Assembly: GCF_017115105.1 (NCBI RefSeq)
Contig: NZ_JABXKH010000052.1
Span: 1 to 64,000, forward strand
DNA length: 64,000 nucleotides
Source: Nostoc sp. NMS2
Lineage (GTDB): Bacteria > Cyanobacteriota > Cyanobacteriia > Cyanobacteriales > Nostocaceae
Direction: 5' to 3'
A model generated the notes under the pieces. It did not search any database. It saw only the letters and a program-made list of their open reading frames with translations, and was not told where the DNA came from. Positions 1 to 8,345 of the stretch are shown here, one piece after another; positions within the stretch are counted from its first letter, which is position 1, and the number at the start of each line of letters is the position of its first letter. The translations under genes and the position numbers were made by a program.

Positions 1-135
1 TGGGCGTTAGGAACTAGCGCTTCTGCCCTTGGAGGGGATGTAAGACCAAAGTCTTCAGGACGTAAAAAATCCATGAAGTCCGAGGCAATCCCCGTTGAAT
101 TGGGAAGCCTACACTGTACCGTAAGGTCAGTGTAG
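1..135 (+). CDS. tnpB: C-terminal end of a TnpB-type (IS200/IS605, IS1341-group) transposon-encoded protein, 5' truncated by the window
   Basis: Frame 1 is open from the first base and stops with TAG at 133-135, giving 44 residues that end in LGSLHCTVRSV. The stretch rich in G, K and S followed by a short EAIPVELGSLH-like tail is how many cyanobacterial TnpB proteins end, after the zinc ribbon and the last RuvC motif, both of which lie outside the window. TnpB is an RNA-guided DNA nuclease accompanying IS200/IS605-type elements. The last codons coincide with a strong hairpin (108-136), as expected because the omega RNA scaffold is transcribed from the 3' end of tnpB. Only the tail is visible, so whether the protein is intact cannot be told. 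Confidence 0.72.
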   Translation, partial: WALGTSASALGGDVRPKSSGRKKSMKSEAIPVELGSLHCTVRSV

Positions 136-144
136 GTAGTTCAC
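108..144 (+). ncRNA. Right-end hairpin of the TnpB element, likely 3' part of the omega RNA scaffold
   Basis: CCTACACTG (108-116) pairs perfectly with CAGTGTAGG (128-136). ACC/GGT inside extends the stem around a GTAA tetraloop with one bulged T. It is followed by TTCAC (140-144), a plausible transposon end. In known TnpB systems the RNA scaffold ends at the transposon right end and the flanking host DNA provides the guide; here that guide would start near 145, in the tail of the DUF202 gene. The hairpin is seen directly; the omega RNA role is inferred from the family. Confidence 0.55.
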
Positions 145-581
145 TAATGCAAATTTCGGGACTGTGGTTGAATAGGAAAAGGAGAGCGAGAAGGTACTTT
201 ATCGCGCCTCAAGAGCAAAGGAATGCTGAAAAATCCTAAAATAATTACGACTCCAGTCATGATCCAAACCATTAACCTATTTGGTCTATAGTCGCCTTGT
301 TCAATTTGCCAGAAAACCTGGTTGTATCGCCATGCAGCTAACCCAATAGTCGAAATTCCAAAAATTACCAAAGCAACACCCAAATTTTCCGAGTTGGATA
401 AGGGATTTACCGGAGGTTCTTGTTGAGTAATAGCAATATTCAACTGGCGCAAAAATATACCAAATCGCGCGATCGCAAAACCAAAGCCAATCAATGCAAT
501 TGAAGTGCGTAGCCAAGCCAGAAATGTACGTTCATTCGCTTGATGCTCCCTTTGACGGTCAATTTTTGGTATTTTATCCAT
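144..581 (-). CDS. DUF202 family (YidH-like) inner-membrane protein
   Basis: The 145-residue protein begins MDKIPKIDRQREHQANERTF. The motif NERTFLAWLRTSIALIGFGFA is the signature of DUF202: a short basic N-terminus, then three hydrophobic segments (about residues 24-45, 68-88 and 105-125). I chose the ATG at 581 because the longer frame starts with TTG at 596 and adds only five residues. Function in the family is unknown; bacterial YidH/YidG are small plasma-membrane proteins. The TAG stop lies exactly at the right end of the TnpB element (TTCAC at 140-144), so the last codons may have been shaped by that insertion. There is no obvious operon partner; msrA is divergent. Confidence 0.8.
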   Translation of the reverse strand: MDKIPKIDRQREHQANERTFLAWLRTSIALIGFGFAIARFGIFLRQLNIAITQQEPPVNPLSNSENLGVALVIFGISTIGLAAWRYNQVFWQIEQGDYRPNRLMVWIMTGVVIILGFFSIPLLLRRDKVPSRSPFPIQPQSRNLH

Positions 582-751
582 GAGTACTTTTAACAACTGT
601 TTACCCTTGAAAAGTATTCATAACGATGAATAGCATGAACTAGCGCCACAAGCTCAACACAATCCGGTGAGGATTTTGAGAAAACCCCAAGCGATCGCCA
701 GAATCTTTACAATAGAAAATAAGGTAAAGATATATATCAGAGTCAAAATCA

Positions 752-1420
752 ATGGCACTATTCGGATTTGGCAAAAAGTCAGTTATGCCCACACCTGAAG
801 AAGCTTTGTCAGGAAGGGCACAATCTATGTCAGTACCCGCCGCTCATTATGTCAACAAGAATCCCTTACAACCTCCTTATCCTGATGGATTAGAGAAGGC
901 AATTTTTGGCTTGGGCTGTTTTTGGGGTGCAGAACGCAAATTTTGGCAACTTAAAGGAGTTTACACCACCGCAGTGGGTTACGCTGCTGGGTTAACACCC
1001 AACCCCACCTACGAAGAGGTATGTAGTGGACGAACCGGTCACAATGAAGTGGTGCTGGTTGTGTTTGATCCCAAAGTAATTAGTTATTCAGAATTGCTCA
1101 AAGTCTTTTGGGAAAGCCACAATCCTACCCAAGGGATGCGCCAAGGTAATGATGCTGGCACTCAATACCGTTCGGGAATTTATGTATATTCCGAAAACCA
1201 AAAGCAACTAGCAGAAGCATCGCGGGAAGCTTATCAGCAAGCCCTCAACGATGCAGGTTATGGCAAAATAACCACCGAAATCTTGGATGCACCGGAATTC
1301 TATTACGCAGAAGCCTACCATCAGCAATACCTGGCTAAAAATCCTAATGGGTATTGTGGTTTAGGAGGGACAAATGTTTCTTGTCCCGTGGGTGTAGTTG
1401 AATCGCAAGTTAGCGGTTAG
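752..1420 (+). CDS. msrA: Peptide methionine sulfoxide reductase A
   Basis: MsrA reduces methionine-S-sulfoxide in proteins or free amino acid, using thioredoxin, and repairs oxidised methionines in the cytoplasm. The 222-residue protein has the catalytic motif GCFWGAER, with the nucleophilic Cys at residue 56, then the family blocks [37 protein letters not shown] and EDAxx-like [24 protein letters not shown]...CPVG segment near the C-terminus supplies resolving cysteines. About 40 residues precede the catalytic domain, typical of cyanobacterial and plant MsrA. The gene stands alone: the divergent DUF202 gene lies upstream and a 13-bp hairpin (1482-1510) follows 60 bp downstream. No strong ribosome binding site is visible before the ATG. 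Confidence 0.95.
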   Translation: MALFGFGKKSVMPTPEEALSGRAQSMSVPAAHYVNKNPLQPPYPDGLEKAIFGLGCFWGAERKFWQLKGVYTTAVGYAAGLTPNPTYEEVCSGRTGHNEVVLVVFDPKVISYSELLKVFWESHNPTQGMRQGNDAGTQYRSGIYVYSENQKQLAEASREAYQQALNDAGYGKITTEILDAPEFYYAEAYHQQYLAKNPNGYCGLGGTNVSCPVGVVESQVSG

Positions 1421-1481
1421 AAATGGAGTTGGTGGGGTAGTCAACGACGAATATCTCCCTGCCTTAAACTTTAGTTCAAGT

Positions 1482-1510
1482 CTGTCCCTCTCCGACTCGG
1501 AGAGGGACAG
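1482..1510 (+). terminator. Perfect 13-bp hairpin downstream of msrA
   Basis: CTGTCCCTCTCCG (1482-1494) and CGGAGAGGGACAG (1498-1510) form a perfect stem with a 3-nt loop. There is no T-run, so termination would be imperfect. A diverged copy of the same sequence occurs at about 56067-56095, so it is also a dispersed repeat. Confidence 0.5.
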
Positions 1511-1607
1511 TCTACCACTTCTTCTAAGATACAAGGTTGGGTTTCACTGCCGTTAAACCCAACCTACATTGATAGATTTTATGATAAGTAATTACCCGAA
1601 CTTGATT

Positions 1608-1943
1608 TCAGACGTTGTTGGAAAGGCTAGGGCTGTTACTGTAACGTCTTTGATAAAGAATTGCTCCCAAATTAGTGACCAAACACGTGATTGCTAGCCA
1701 CAGCAAGATATAAGTAGGAGCCATCACCACGCCAATCATGAACCAAGTATATACGTGCAGAATCATTACAGAAGCAAAAAAGCTAGCAATTCCAGCAGAT
1801 TGCCACACTTGATGTGATGGGCGACGTAAGGCTACCAGACCTATTGTTAAAATTGTTACAAGCAGGTTCGCTGGTACGAGAAATGCACAAATACCTATGC
1901 AGTTGCCACGAGAGAACTCTACTAAGGTGTTAAAATCGAGCAT
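1608..1943 (-). CDS. Small three-to-four-segment membrane protein, unknown function
   Basis: 111 residues starting MLDFNTLVEFSRGNCIGIC. Hydrophobic stretches at about residues 17-37, 48-68 and 72-94 predict three membrane segments, and a basic Ser-rich tail (RRYSNSPSLSNN) is probably cytoplasmic. I recognise the general look of a conserved cyanobacterial hypothetical but no named domain. It stands alone, convergent with msrA, followed upstream by about 200 bp of AT-rich DNA. Coding potential is supported by the clean membrane pattern and ATG start; function is unknown. Confidence 0.65.
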   Translation of the reverse strand: MLDFNTLVEFSRGNCIGICAFLVPANLLVTILTIGLVALRRPSHQVWQSAGIASFFASVMILHVYTWFMIGVVMAPTYILLWLAITCLVTNLGAILYQRRYSNSPSLSNNV

Positions 1944-2146
1944 TAATTTTGTTGGGACAGATGTTAGCTTTTTAAGAACTTAATTTATTTTAAAATAACT
2001 AAATTTACATTAACAGATGAGTGATTAATCACTATTGCAAACATAACATAAATTAAAATATTAAGTTGCGTTTTGATACTACTCAATAGTTAGATAATTA
2101 TAAAGATTTTGGATAACTAGGGTGGAAAACACCCACCCTAGCTGAA

Positions 2147-2554
2147 TTAACCCGGTAAAATCACTGTATCGATAACGTGTACCACGCCATTATCAGCTTC
2201 GATATCTGCTGCTAAAACTGTGGCATTTTTAACTTCAAAACCATCTGAAGAATCAATTTTAATGGGTGAACCTTCCACAGAATTAACCGTGCCGAGTTCT
2301 GCCAAATCAGCCTGTAGCAGCTTTCCGGGAACGACATGATACTTTAAAATCCGTGTTAGCTGGGGAATATTCTGCAACAGAGTTTGGATAGTTCCCGGTG
2401 GTAATTTGGCAAAAGCATCGTCATTTGGCGCAAAGACAGTGAACGGGCCAGGACTTTTTAATGTTTCTACTAAACCAGCAGCTTGTACAGCCGCCACTAG
2501 TGTTTTGAAAGACTCAGCCGTAACAGCAATATCAACAATATCAGCCATATACAT
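2147..2554 (-). CDS. Single-domain fasciclin (FAS1) protein, cytosolic form
   Basis: 135 residues, almost entirely one FAS1 domain: the H1 block ([20 protein letters not shown]), the YH motif in [14 protein letters not shown] and the H2 block [17 protein letters not shown]1 domains mediate protein-protein adhesion and are common in cyanobacteria as short proteins. There is no signal peptide, so export, if any, would be unconventional. Two ATGs are possible (2554 or 2548; the second gives [10 protein letters not shown]). A related FAS1 domain occurs within the large SLH protein at 22892-24610. The gene stands alone, with a repeat-rich spacer upstream. Confidence 0.88.
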   Translation of the reverse strand: MYMADIVDIAVTAESFKTLVAAVQAAGLVETLKSPGPFTVFAPNDDAFAKLPPGTIQTLLQNIPQLTRILKYHVVPGKLLQADLAELGTVNSVEGSPIKIDSSDGFEVKNATVLAADIEADNGVVHVIDTVILPG

Positions 2555-2616
2555 TACCTAAATTTTTGCAAAAGATTTTAAAAAATAATAAACCTATTTG
2601 AAGTTTTATTAAATAG

Positions 2617-2797
2617 AGAGCAGGGAAAAGAGGCAGGGGAGCAGGGGGAGATGTGGTTCGACTTCGCTCACCAACCGGGAGATGTGGTTCGACTTCGCTC
2701 ACCAACCGGGAGATGGGGAACTCTTAGCAGGGAGCAAGGGAGAAGAGTTTTCCCCCCGCCCCCCGCCCCTCTGCCTCTTTTCCATGCCCAATGCCCA
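2617..2797. repeat. Nostoc-type low-complexity intergenic repeat with a 31-bp tandem duplication
   Basis: Between the fasciclin and trmFO genes lies a GC-skewed run of GGGGAGCAGGGGG-like units. A 31-bp unit containing GTGGTTCGACTTCGCTCACC is present twice in tandem (2649-2679 and 2680-2710). It is followed by CCCCCGCCCC-type sequence and ATGCCCAATGCCC. The inverse complement of the same assemblage is found at 8195-8345. No coding potential is visible. Confidence 0.75.
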
Positions 2798-4114
2798 TTA
2801 ATTCTGATTAGCTTTCCAGCTTGCTAGATCGGTTAAAGAGCGATCGCGGTAACGTCCATAACGCTCTGGTTTACTTTTGATTTTCATTCCTAAATCGGGA
2901 AAAATCCCAAAATTAGGCGGCATTGGTTGGAAATGTTTCGGCGAAGCGGAACTAATAAATTCTAATAACGCACCCATCATTGTTGTTGCTGGCAAAACTA
3001 AAGGTTCTTTACCCAAAGCTAGCCGTGCTGCATTAATTCCCGCCAAGCAGCCACCCGCAGCCGCAGCAGTGTAGCCTTCAGTACCAATTAACTGTCCAGC
3101 AGCTAACAATGTTGGACGCTCTTTAAATTGCAGAGTTGGATACATTAGCTGGGGAGCATTAATAAAAGTGTTGCGGTGCATCACTCCCAACCGCACAAAC
3201 TCCGCCTTTTCCAAACTGGGAATTAGCTGAAATATACGCTTTTGCTCACCCCAACGCAGATTAGTTTGGAATCCTACCATGTTCCACAGTTGACCGGCTT
3301 TGTCTTCTTGTCGCAACTGCACCACGGCATAAAGACGTTCTCCTGTGCGAGTATCTGACAATCCTACTGGCTTTAGGGGGCCGTAGCGCATGGTATCTTC
3401 CCCACGCTGTGCTAGTTCTTCAATGGGTAAACAGGCTTCAAAAAATTTCGCCGTTTCCCGTTCAAAACCCTTGAGTTCTGTTTGTTCCGCTTTGCAAAGT
3501 TCTTCTCTAAAGTGCAAATACTGCTCTTTATTCATTGGGCAGTTGAGATAAGCGGCTTCACCTTTGTCATAACGTGATGCCATAAAAGCAACGTCACGGT
3601 TAATCGATTCTCCGACAATTATTGGACTAGCGGCATCGAAAAAGCTGAGGTATTCCATCCCCGTAAAGCGTTGCAAATCTTCGGCTAAGTCGGGACTGGT
3701 TAAAGGCCCAGTTGCCAAAACCACAATTCCTTCAGGAATCGCAGACACTTCACCCCGGCGAAATTCAATTAAAGGATGATGTGCTAAAGTTTCAGTCAAG
3801 TCTTGGCCAAATTGTCCCCTGTCTACCGCTAGCGCCCCACCCGCAGGTACAGCGTGTTCATCAGCTTTGGAGATGACAATAGAACCAAGTTGACGTAATT
3901 CTTCGTGCAATAAACCCGCCGCGCGATCGCTTGCCATTGCGCCAAAGGAATTACTACACACTAATTCTGCCAAATGTTCTGTATGATGAGCAGGGCTGAA
4001 GCGTTTTGGACGCATTTCATGGAGAATTACCGGCACTCCAGCTTGGGCTATTTGCCATGCTGCCTCAGTTCCAGCTAATCCACCTCCAATTACTTGTATC
4101 GGTTGTATTTCCAT
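2798..4114 (-). CDS. trmFO: Methylenetetrahydrofolate-tRNA-(uracil-5-)-methyltransferase TrmFO
   Basis: TrmFO is a folate- and FAD-dependent enzyme that makes 5-methyluridine at position 54 of the tRNA T-loop. The 438-residue product begins [20 protein letters not shown], with the dinucleotide-binding glycine motif at residues 10-15. Further hallmarks are [61 protein letters not shown] and [13 protein letters not shown] chose the ATG at 4114 because residues upstream of it (to 4135) are not part of the conserved fold. Length fits the family. It is transcribed alone; the Uma2 gene lies about 120 bp upstream on the same strand. Confidence 0.95.
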   Translation of the reverse strand: MEIQPIQVIGGGLAGTEAAWQIAQAGVPVILHEMRPKRFSPAHHTEHLAELVCSNSFGAMASDRAAGLLHEELRQLGSIVISKADEHAVPAGGALAVDRGQFGQDLTETLAHHPLIEFRRGEVSAIPEGIVVLATGPLTSPDLAEDLQRFTGMEYLSFFDAASPIIVGESINRDVAFMASRYDKGEAAYLNCPMNKEQYLHFREELCKAEQTELKGFERETAKFFEACLPIEELAQRGEDTMRYGPLKPVGLSDTRTGERLYAVVQLRQEDKAGQLWNMVGFQTNLRWGEQKRIFQLIPSLEKAEFVRLGVMHRNTFINAPQLMYPTLQFKERPTLLAAGQLIGTEGYTAAAAGGCLAGINAARLALGKEPLVLPATTMMGALLEFISSASPKHFQPMPPNFGIFPDLGMKIKSKPERYGRYRDRSLTDLASWKANQN

Positions 4115-4237
4115 AGTTAAATTTTTAATTCCCATATCATTAAGTATCCACCAGCATCAGCACTAGGACGCATCAACAAGTAGGGTATTTTAGACATAAC
4201 CAGTAGCGACAGCATAACGCTCCATAAACAGCAGCAA

Positions 4238-5059
4238 TTACAAATTATCTGTGTCAATTCCCTGTTCTTGGAGTTTAGCTAACAATTCTTGATAGCGATC
4301 GCGCTCTTTTTCTAATTCTTGTAAAGCTGCTTCTTTTGCTTGACATTCTTGCTCTGCACGTTGACATTCCTGCTCTGCACGTTGACATTCCTGCTCTGCA
4401 CGTTGACATTCCTGCTCTGCACGTTGACGTTCCTGCTCTGCACGTTGACGTTCCTGCTCTGCACGTTGACGTTCTTGTTCACGTAACTGGTCAATTTCTA
4501 CCGTGGTCAAAAACTTTTGTCCAGAAGGGGAAAAAATTTCCAGGGTATCAGATGTTAGTTGAAAACGGATTCCCAAACGCGGACTTACCCAGCCATTCAT
4601 CTCTTCAATGACTTCAAAACTATCCTCAGAACGGAGCAAGCCATTTAAATCGTTCTTATCAGGATCATAAATATAATATTCTTCCACACCGTAACGCTGG
4701 TAAAACTGCAATTTTTTGGTCATTTCTTTGAGGGTGTTACCTGGTGAGAGAATTTCAAATACTACCTGTGGGGGTATATTATCTTCATTCCACTGTAAAT
4801 AAGAACCTCGTTTTCCTTTTGGTCTGCCAAAGACTACCAGCGTATCGGGCGCTTGTTTAATATTAGGATTTCCTTTAACTGGATACCAAAATAAATCGCC
4901 GGCGATAAATACATCCTCTGGCAATGGAAATAAGATTTCTAAATTTTCTTTAATTTTGACAATCCATGCAAATTGTTCTGTATTATCCGCCATTGGCTGT
5001 CCATCGCTTTCCGGGTAGATGACTTCGATTGTGGTTTCTGGTGTGACTTGTTGTACCAT
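4238..5059 (-). CDS. Uma2 family (DUF820) PD-(D/E)XK endonuclease-like protein with a C-terminal heptad coiled coil
   Basis: Residues 20-195 match the Uma2/DUF820 fold, a restriction-endonuclease-like family greatly expanded in cyanobacteria. PDTLVVFGRPKG carries the first acidic residue, VFEILSPGNTLKEMTKKL the second acidic motif, and YYIYDPDKNDLNG the usual end. Residues 200-245 are seven EQERQRA-type heptads encoded by a 21-bp tandem repeat (4347-4473), then an E/K-rich coiled coil to the end. A GGAGG site seven bases before the ATG supports the start. The role of Uma2 proteins in cyanobacteria is not established. The DUF2887 gene is upstream in the same direction (about 100 bp gap), so the two could be co-transcribed. 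Confidence 0.85.
   Translation of the reverse strand: MVQQVTPETTIEVIYPESDGQPMADNTEQFAWIVKIKENLEILFPLPEDVFIAGDLFWYPVKGNPNIKQAPDTLVVFGRPKGKRGSYLQWNEDNIPPQVVFEILSPGNTLKEMTKKLQFYQRYGVEEYYIYDPDKNDLNGLLRSEDSFEVIEEMNGWVSPRLGIRFQLTSDTLEIFSPSGQKFLTTVEIDQLREQERQRAEQERQRAEQERQRAEQECQRAEQECQRAEQECQRAEQECQAKEAALQELEKERDRYQELLAKLQEQGIDTDNL
4347..4473. repeat. 21-bp coding tandem repeat in the Uma2 gene tail
   Basis: Units reading CTGCTCTGCACGTTGAC plus CATTC or GTTC repeat about six times with few mismatches, each encoding one heptad (EQERQRA or EQECQRA on the minus strand). Three units have GACATT (Cys codon) and three GACGTT (Arg codon), so the array looks like a recent expansion and is likely variable in length between strains. 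Confidence 0.85.
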
Positions 5060-5163
5060 TGCTGCACCTCCAAGTATGGGGTTTTTAGCTAATATTTCTA
5101 GTTTAGATAAGGTTGGATGCGTAGATGCAAAGCAGCTTGTCGCCAGACATTGCTTCTCTGAAC

Positions 5164-5991
5164 TTATTCATTTAGAGGCGTTTCCTGTACTGCTTGCTGG
5201 ACTTGTGCAATATCCAAATCTAACGCCTGTGCTATCTGTTCCACACTTAAACCCAGTGCTAGCAGTTTAGGTACAGCTTCTAATTTTGCCTCAAAACGAC
5301 CTTCTTCTTTACCTTCTTTTTTACCTTCTTCTTTACCTTCTTGTTTAGCTTCTTGATAAACCCGTGTTTGCTTCAACTCACTTAACCCAAACATCGCCTC
5401 TATCTCCTTTCGACTTAAGTTAGGCAATTTATAAACCAGAATTGTCTCTATTAATTCTAGTAATTGTTTTTGTGGCAGTTGCAAATTTACCGCTTGTTTT
5501 GTATGGTTAATTAATTCTCTGGCAGTGAGAATAGTTGTATCCTCATTTTCAATTACTAATTTGATGGTAGCAATACCTATTGGTAGTGATGCAGCTTCGC
5601 CTAGTTCATCTAAGTAAATTATCCTAATGCGATTGCTGTTGAAGAATTCGTGGCAATCTTGTCGTTCACCAGTATCTATATTCCTTCTGGGATAAATCAC
5701 CACTCCTCGCCAAGAATTTTTAGATTTATTTTGCCGCAAATAGAGAAATGCTTCCGAAACTAGGCGCAAATAAATATCTGAGTCTGGTTGAAATTGAACT
5801 TCAACGAAATAAATCGGATTTTCTTCGTCTTGAGTGGGAAGAAAGACACCATCTATTCTAAAGGCAGTTTGTTTGATTTCAACTGAAGAAAATTGATAGG
5901 TATTTGCAGTTTCGGGAGGATTGCCAATCAGTTCAAAGAAGATACTGGGGAATTCTTGAAATAAGCGATAAAATATACTGTCAGTTTTCAC
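5164..5991 (-). CDS. DUF2887 / Rpn-like PD-(D/E)XK nuclease family protein
   Basis: 275 residues beginning MKTDSIFYRLFQEFPSIFFE. The N-terminal two thirds matches the DUF2887 group, related to Rpn (recombination-promoting nuclease) and transposase_31-like PD-(D/E)XK proteins: RIDGVFLP (acidic residue) and YFVEVQFQ (E-x-Q variant of the E-x-K motif). The C-terminal part has a low-complexity EGKEEGKKEGKEEGR stretch and a helix-turn-helix-like tail LGLSVEQIAQALDLDIAQVQ. The start codon is GTG (no ATG precedes it). A paralogue of the same layout is at 48908-49708, whose start is TTG. Function of the family in cyanobacteria is unknown. Confidence 0.82.
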   Translation of the reverse strand: MKTDSIFYRLFQEFPSIFFELIGNPPETANTYQFSSVEIKQTAFRIDGVFLPTQDEENPIYFVEVQFQPDSDIYLRLVSEAFLYLRQNKSKNSWRGVVIYPRRNIDTGERQDCHEFFNSNRIRIIYLDELGEAASLPIGIATIKLVIENEDTTILTARELINHTKQAVNLQLPQKQLLELIETILVYKLPNLSRKEIEAMFGLSELKQTRVYQEAKQEGKEEGKKEGKEEGRFEAKLEAVPKLLALGLSVEQIAQALDLDIAQVQQAVQETPLNE

Positions 5992-6122
5992 TCTGAATGT
6001 TGTAGCACAGTTTTGAACTTTAGCAATTTTATAATGTGCTGCTCTCTGATTGCATAAATTATGCCAGATGGAAAACTAGCTATTTGGCAGCTTCTTGTAT
6101 TTTTTGATCATAAATTCCATGT

Positions 6123-6893
6123 TTATGGAAATTTCCGATCGCGCACTTCTAAAGCATAATCTTGCACAGCCTTGGTAATCGTCTCTCGCAAGTTGGTGTA
6201 AACCTTGGCAAATGGTGGATGCTTCTCGGCAAGTCCGATTACATCTGAGGTAACTAAAACCTGTCCATCACAATGAGTTCCTGCACCGATACCGATTGTC
6301 GGAATGCTAAGTTTTTGTGTAATCTGCATTGCCAAATCTGCGGGTATATGCTCTAAAACTAGAGAAAATACACCTGCTTGTTCGAGAGCGATCGCTTCAA
6401 GTAAAATTCTCTCACTGGCTTCTTGGGTTTTTCCTTGTTGTCGCAAACCCAGTTGATGTATAGATTGCGGTGTCAAACCTACATGACCCATTACCGGAAT
6501 TCCGGCTTCTACCAAACGAGCAATAGTTTCTGCGATCGCTGGATAGCCACCTTCCAATTTTACCGCTTGAGCGCCCGTTTCTTTCAGTATCCGTCCAGCT
6601 GAGTGCATTGCTTGTTGGAGACTTTCTTGATACGTCAAAAATGGTAAATCTACAACTACTAATGCCCGTTTAACCCCACGGCGCACAGATTTGGCATGAT
6701 ATATCATCTCATCCAAAGTTATGGGCAGTGTTGTTTCATACCCTAGAACTACTGCCATAGAGTCACCCACGAGGATTAAGTCTACACCAGCTGCATCGAT
6801 GAGTTGAGCGATCGCATAATCCCAGGCGGTCAACGCCACAATTGCACGTCCCTGTTGTTTCCATTGAATTAATTGCTGGGTAGTGATTGCCAT
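6123..6893 (-). CDS. panB: 3-methyl-2-oxobutanoate hydroxymethyltransferase (ketopantoate hydroxymethyltransferase)
   Basis: PanB transfers a hydroxymethyl group from methylenetetrahydrofolate to 2-oxoisovalerate, the first committed step of pantothenate and coenzyme A synthesis. The 256-residue protein shows the family blocks [31 protein letters not shown] (Mg-binding Asp), [16 protein letters not shown] and [16 protein letters not shown] take the ATG at 6893 ([11 protein letters not shown]) rather than the TTG two codons upstream. The promoter region contains ATTTTGG heptamers. panC is not adjacent. Confidence 0.95.
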   Translation of the reverse strand: MAITTQQLIQWKQQGRAIVALTAWDYAIAQLIDAAGVDLILVGDSMAVVLGYETTLPITLDEMIYHAKSVRRGVKRALVVVDLPFLTYQESLQQAMHSAGRILKETGAQAVKLEGGYPAIAETIARLVEAGIPVMGHVGLTPQSIHQLGLRQQGKTQEASERILLEAIALEQAGVFSLVLEHIPADLAMQITQKLSIPTIGIGAGTHCDGQVLVTSDVIGLAEKHPPFAKVYTNLRETITKAVQDYALEVRDRKFP

Positions 6894-6899
6894 TGCCAA

Positions 6900-6994
6900 T
6901 TTTAGATTTTGGATTTTGGATTTTGGATTTTTTGTCCTTTGTCATTAGTCATTAGTCATTTGCTAAGGACAGAAAACAAAGGACAAATGACTAA
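6900..6994. repeat. Short tandemly repeated heptamers (STRR) upstream of panB
   Basis: The 95-bp spacer is nearly all heptameric repetition: GGATTTT about four times (6905-6931), then CATTAGT/CATTTGC-type units, and AAAGGACAAATGAC. These STRRs are typical of heterocystous cyanobacteria and are presumably non-coding. Similar arrays recur at 10440-10525, 43517-43552, 46393-46440 and 56924-56990. Confidence 0.8.
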
Positions 6995-8107
6995 TCATTT
7001 AACAGCGCGACTGAAAGCAATATGAGTTTTTGCACTATCCGTTTTGGGCATTAACCAAGCCAGACCTTCACTAGTACCAATCCATAATTTATTGCTGATA
7101 TCAGGTACAAGGGCAAGAACCCGACTAGAAGGAAGTCCAGCAACTTCTGCATCTAACACAGCGCCTGTATTTGGATTTAATCGTAACAAACCATTGCTAG
7201 TCCCAACCCAGACACTACCATCTTTCGCAAAACGTACCGCCGTCACATCACGCCCACGCAGGCGAGTTACAGACCGCAATACTGCACCAGTTTTTGGGTT
7301 AATGACTAGTAAATTATTCGGCATTCCCGCCCAAATTAATCCTTCTGGACTGATAGCTAAAGCTTGAACAGTCGTCCCTGGTAAATCGGCAATCCGCTTC
7401 ATAATCGCAGCGCTAGCGGTATTTACCCGCACTAATCCATCAAGAGTGCCAACCCACAGTTGACCTTCAGCATCTAAAGTTAGAGTGTTGGCGCTGACAC
7501 CAGGCAGATTTTTTACTGTTGTCATAATCAAACCTTGGTCAGGACTAATTAGGGCTAAACCACTATCAGTTCCAGTCCACAAATAACCCCGTTTGTCAAG
7601 TAACAGTGACAAAACCCGTTTAGAAGGCAAAAATAAATTCTGCGCGGTGATTTCATTAGTGCGGGGGTCTACTCGAACTAGTCCGCCATAACTTCCCACC
7701 CACAAACGTCCTACTTTGTCTTGGGCTAAAGCACCAATAGCAACATTCGGTAAGCTAACACGAGAAATAATCTTGCCAGTTTTAGGATCAATCCGCGATA
7801 ATCCCCGCCAAGAACCTACCCAAAGATTGCCTGTAACATCTGGCAGTAAGTTACCAACGCGATAATCAGTTTCTGGCGAATTTTCTTGCACTCCGCGCTC
7901 ATCAGGCAAGGATTCTACTCGCGGTGGCGGTGCAGAAGGTGGGTAAGCAGGGGTTAAATCAGATGATTTAATGTCAGGGGTTTTTTGTGCCCATCCCATA
8001 CTGGGCACAGCTATCAACCCAAACAAGATAGAAGTAATCAATAAACTAGTACGCTTGCAAAACAATACCACGGTGACATTTCCTTTGGAGACAGTACCCA
8101 TAGTCAT
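6995..8107 (-). CDS. Exported seven-bladed beta-propeller protein (two-component-regulator propeller repeats)
   Basis: 370 residues. The N-terminus is basic, then hydrophobic (LLITSILFGLIAVPSMGWAQ), a signal peptide likely cleaved after WAQ, followed by a Pro-rich linker. Seven repeats of the form LWVGTxxGLxRxNPxTG run from about residue 80 to 355, spaced about 40 residues; each resembles the reg_prop repeat found in periplasmic sensor domains of hybrid histidine kinases. Here there is no kinase domain, so it is probably a free-standing periplasmic or surface propeller. It could bind a ligand or protein partner; nothing in the context says which. The gene is alone on its strand, with a repeat upstream. 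Confidence 0.82.
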   Translation of the reverse strand: MTMGTVSKGNVTVVLFCKRTSLLITSILFGLIAVPSMGWAQKTPDIKSSDLTPAYPPSAPPPRVESLPDERGVQENSPETDYRVGNLLPDVTGNLWVGSWRGLSRIDPKTGKIISRVSLPNVAIGALAQDKVGRLWVGSYGGLVRVDPRTNEITAQNLFLPSKRVLSLLLDKRGYLWTGTDSGLALISPDQGLIMTTVKNLPGVSANTLTLDAEGQLWVGTLDGLVRVNTASAAIMKRIADLPGTTVQALAISPEGLIWAGMPNNLLVINPKTGAVLRSVTRLRGRDVTAVRFAKDGSVWVGTSNGLLRLNPNTGAVLDAEVAGLPSSRVLALVPDISNKLWIGTSEGLAWLMPKTDSAKTHIAFSRAVK

Positions 8108-8194
8108 TACCTAAACTGGCTTTGGGTTAATTTCAGTGTTCCCCTACCTGGTATTTTTTAAACGTCATCTGCAATTTTTCTCAAATTTTATAGG

Positions 8195-8345
8195 GATTGG
8201 GCATGGAAAAGAGGCAGAGGGGCGGGGGGCAGGGGGCAGGGGGAAAACTCTTCTCCCTTGCTCCCTGCTCCCTGCTCCCCATCTCCCTCATCTCCCGGTT
8301 GGTGAGCGAAGTCGAACCACATCTCCCTCATCTCCCCCAGTCCCC
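8195..8345. repeat. Inverse copy of the 2617-2797 low-complexity repeat
   Basis: Contains GGCATGGAAAAGAGGCAGAG, runs of GGGGGCAGGGGGCAGGGGG, CTCCCTGCTCC units and GGTTGGTGAGCGAAGTCGAA, i.e. the reverse complement of the elements at 2617-2797. Short open frames across it are repeat-encoded and not credible genes. Confidence 0.75.

Noticed and set aside
2640-2710. tRNA T-loop-like GGTTCGACTTCGC
   Set aside because: It is part of the tandem 31-bp repeat, with no acceptor stem or anticodon arm.
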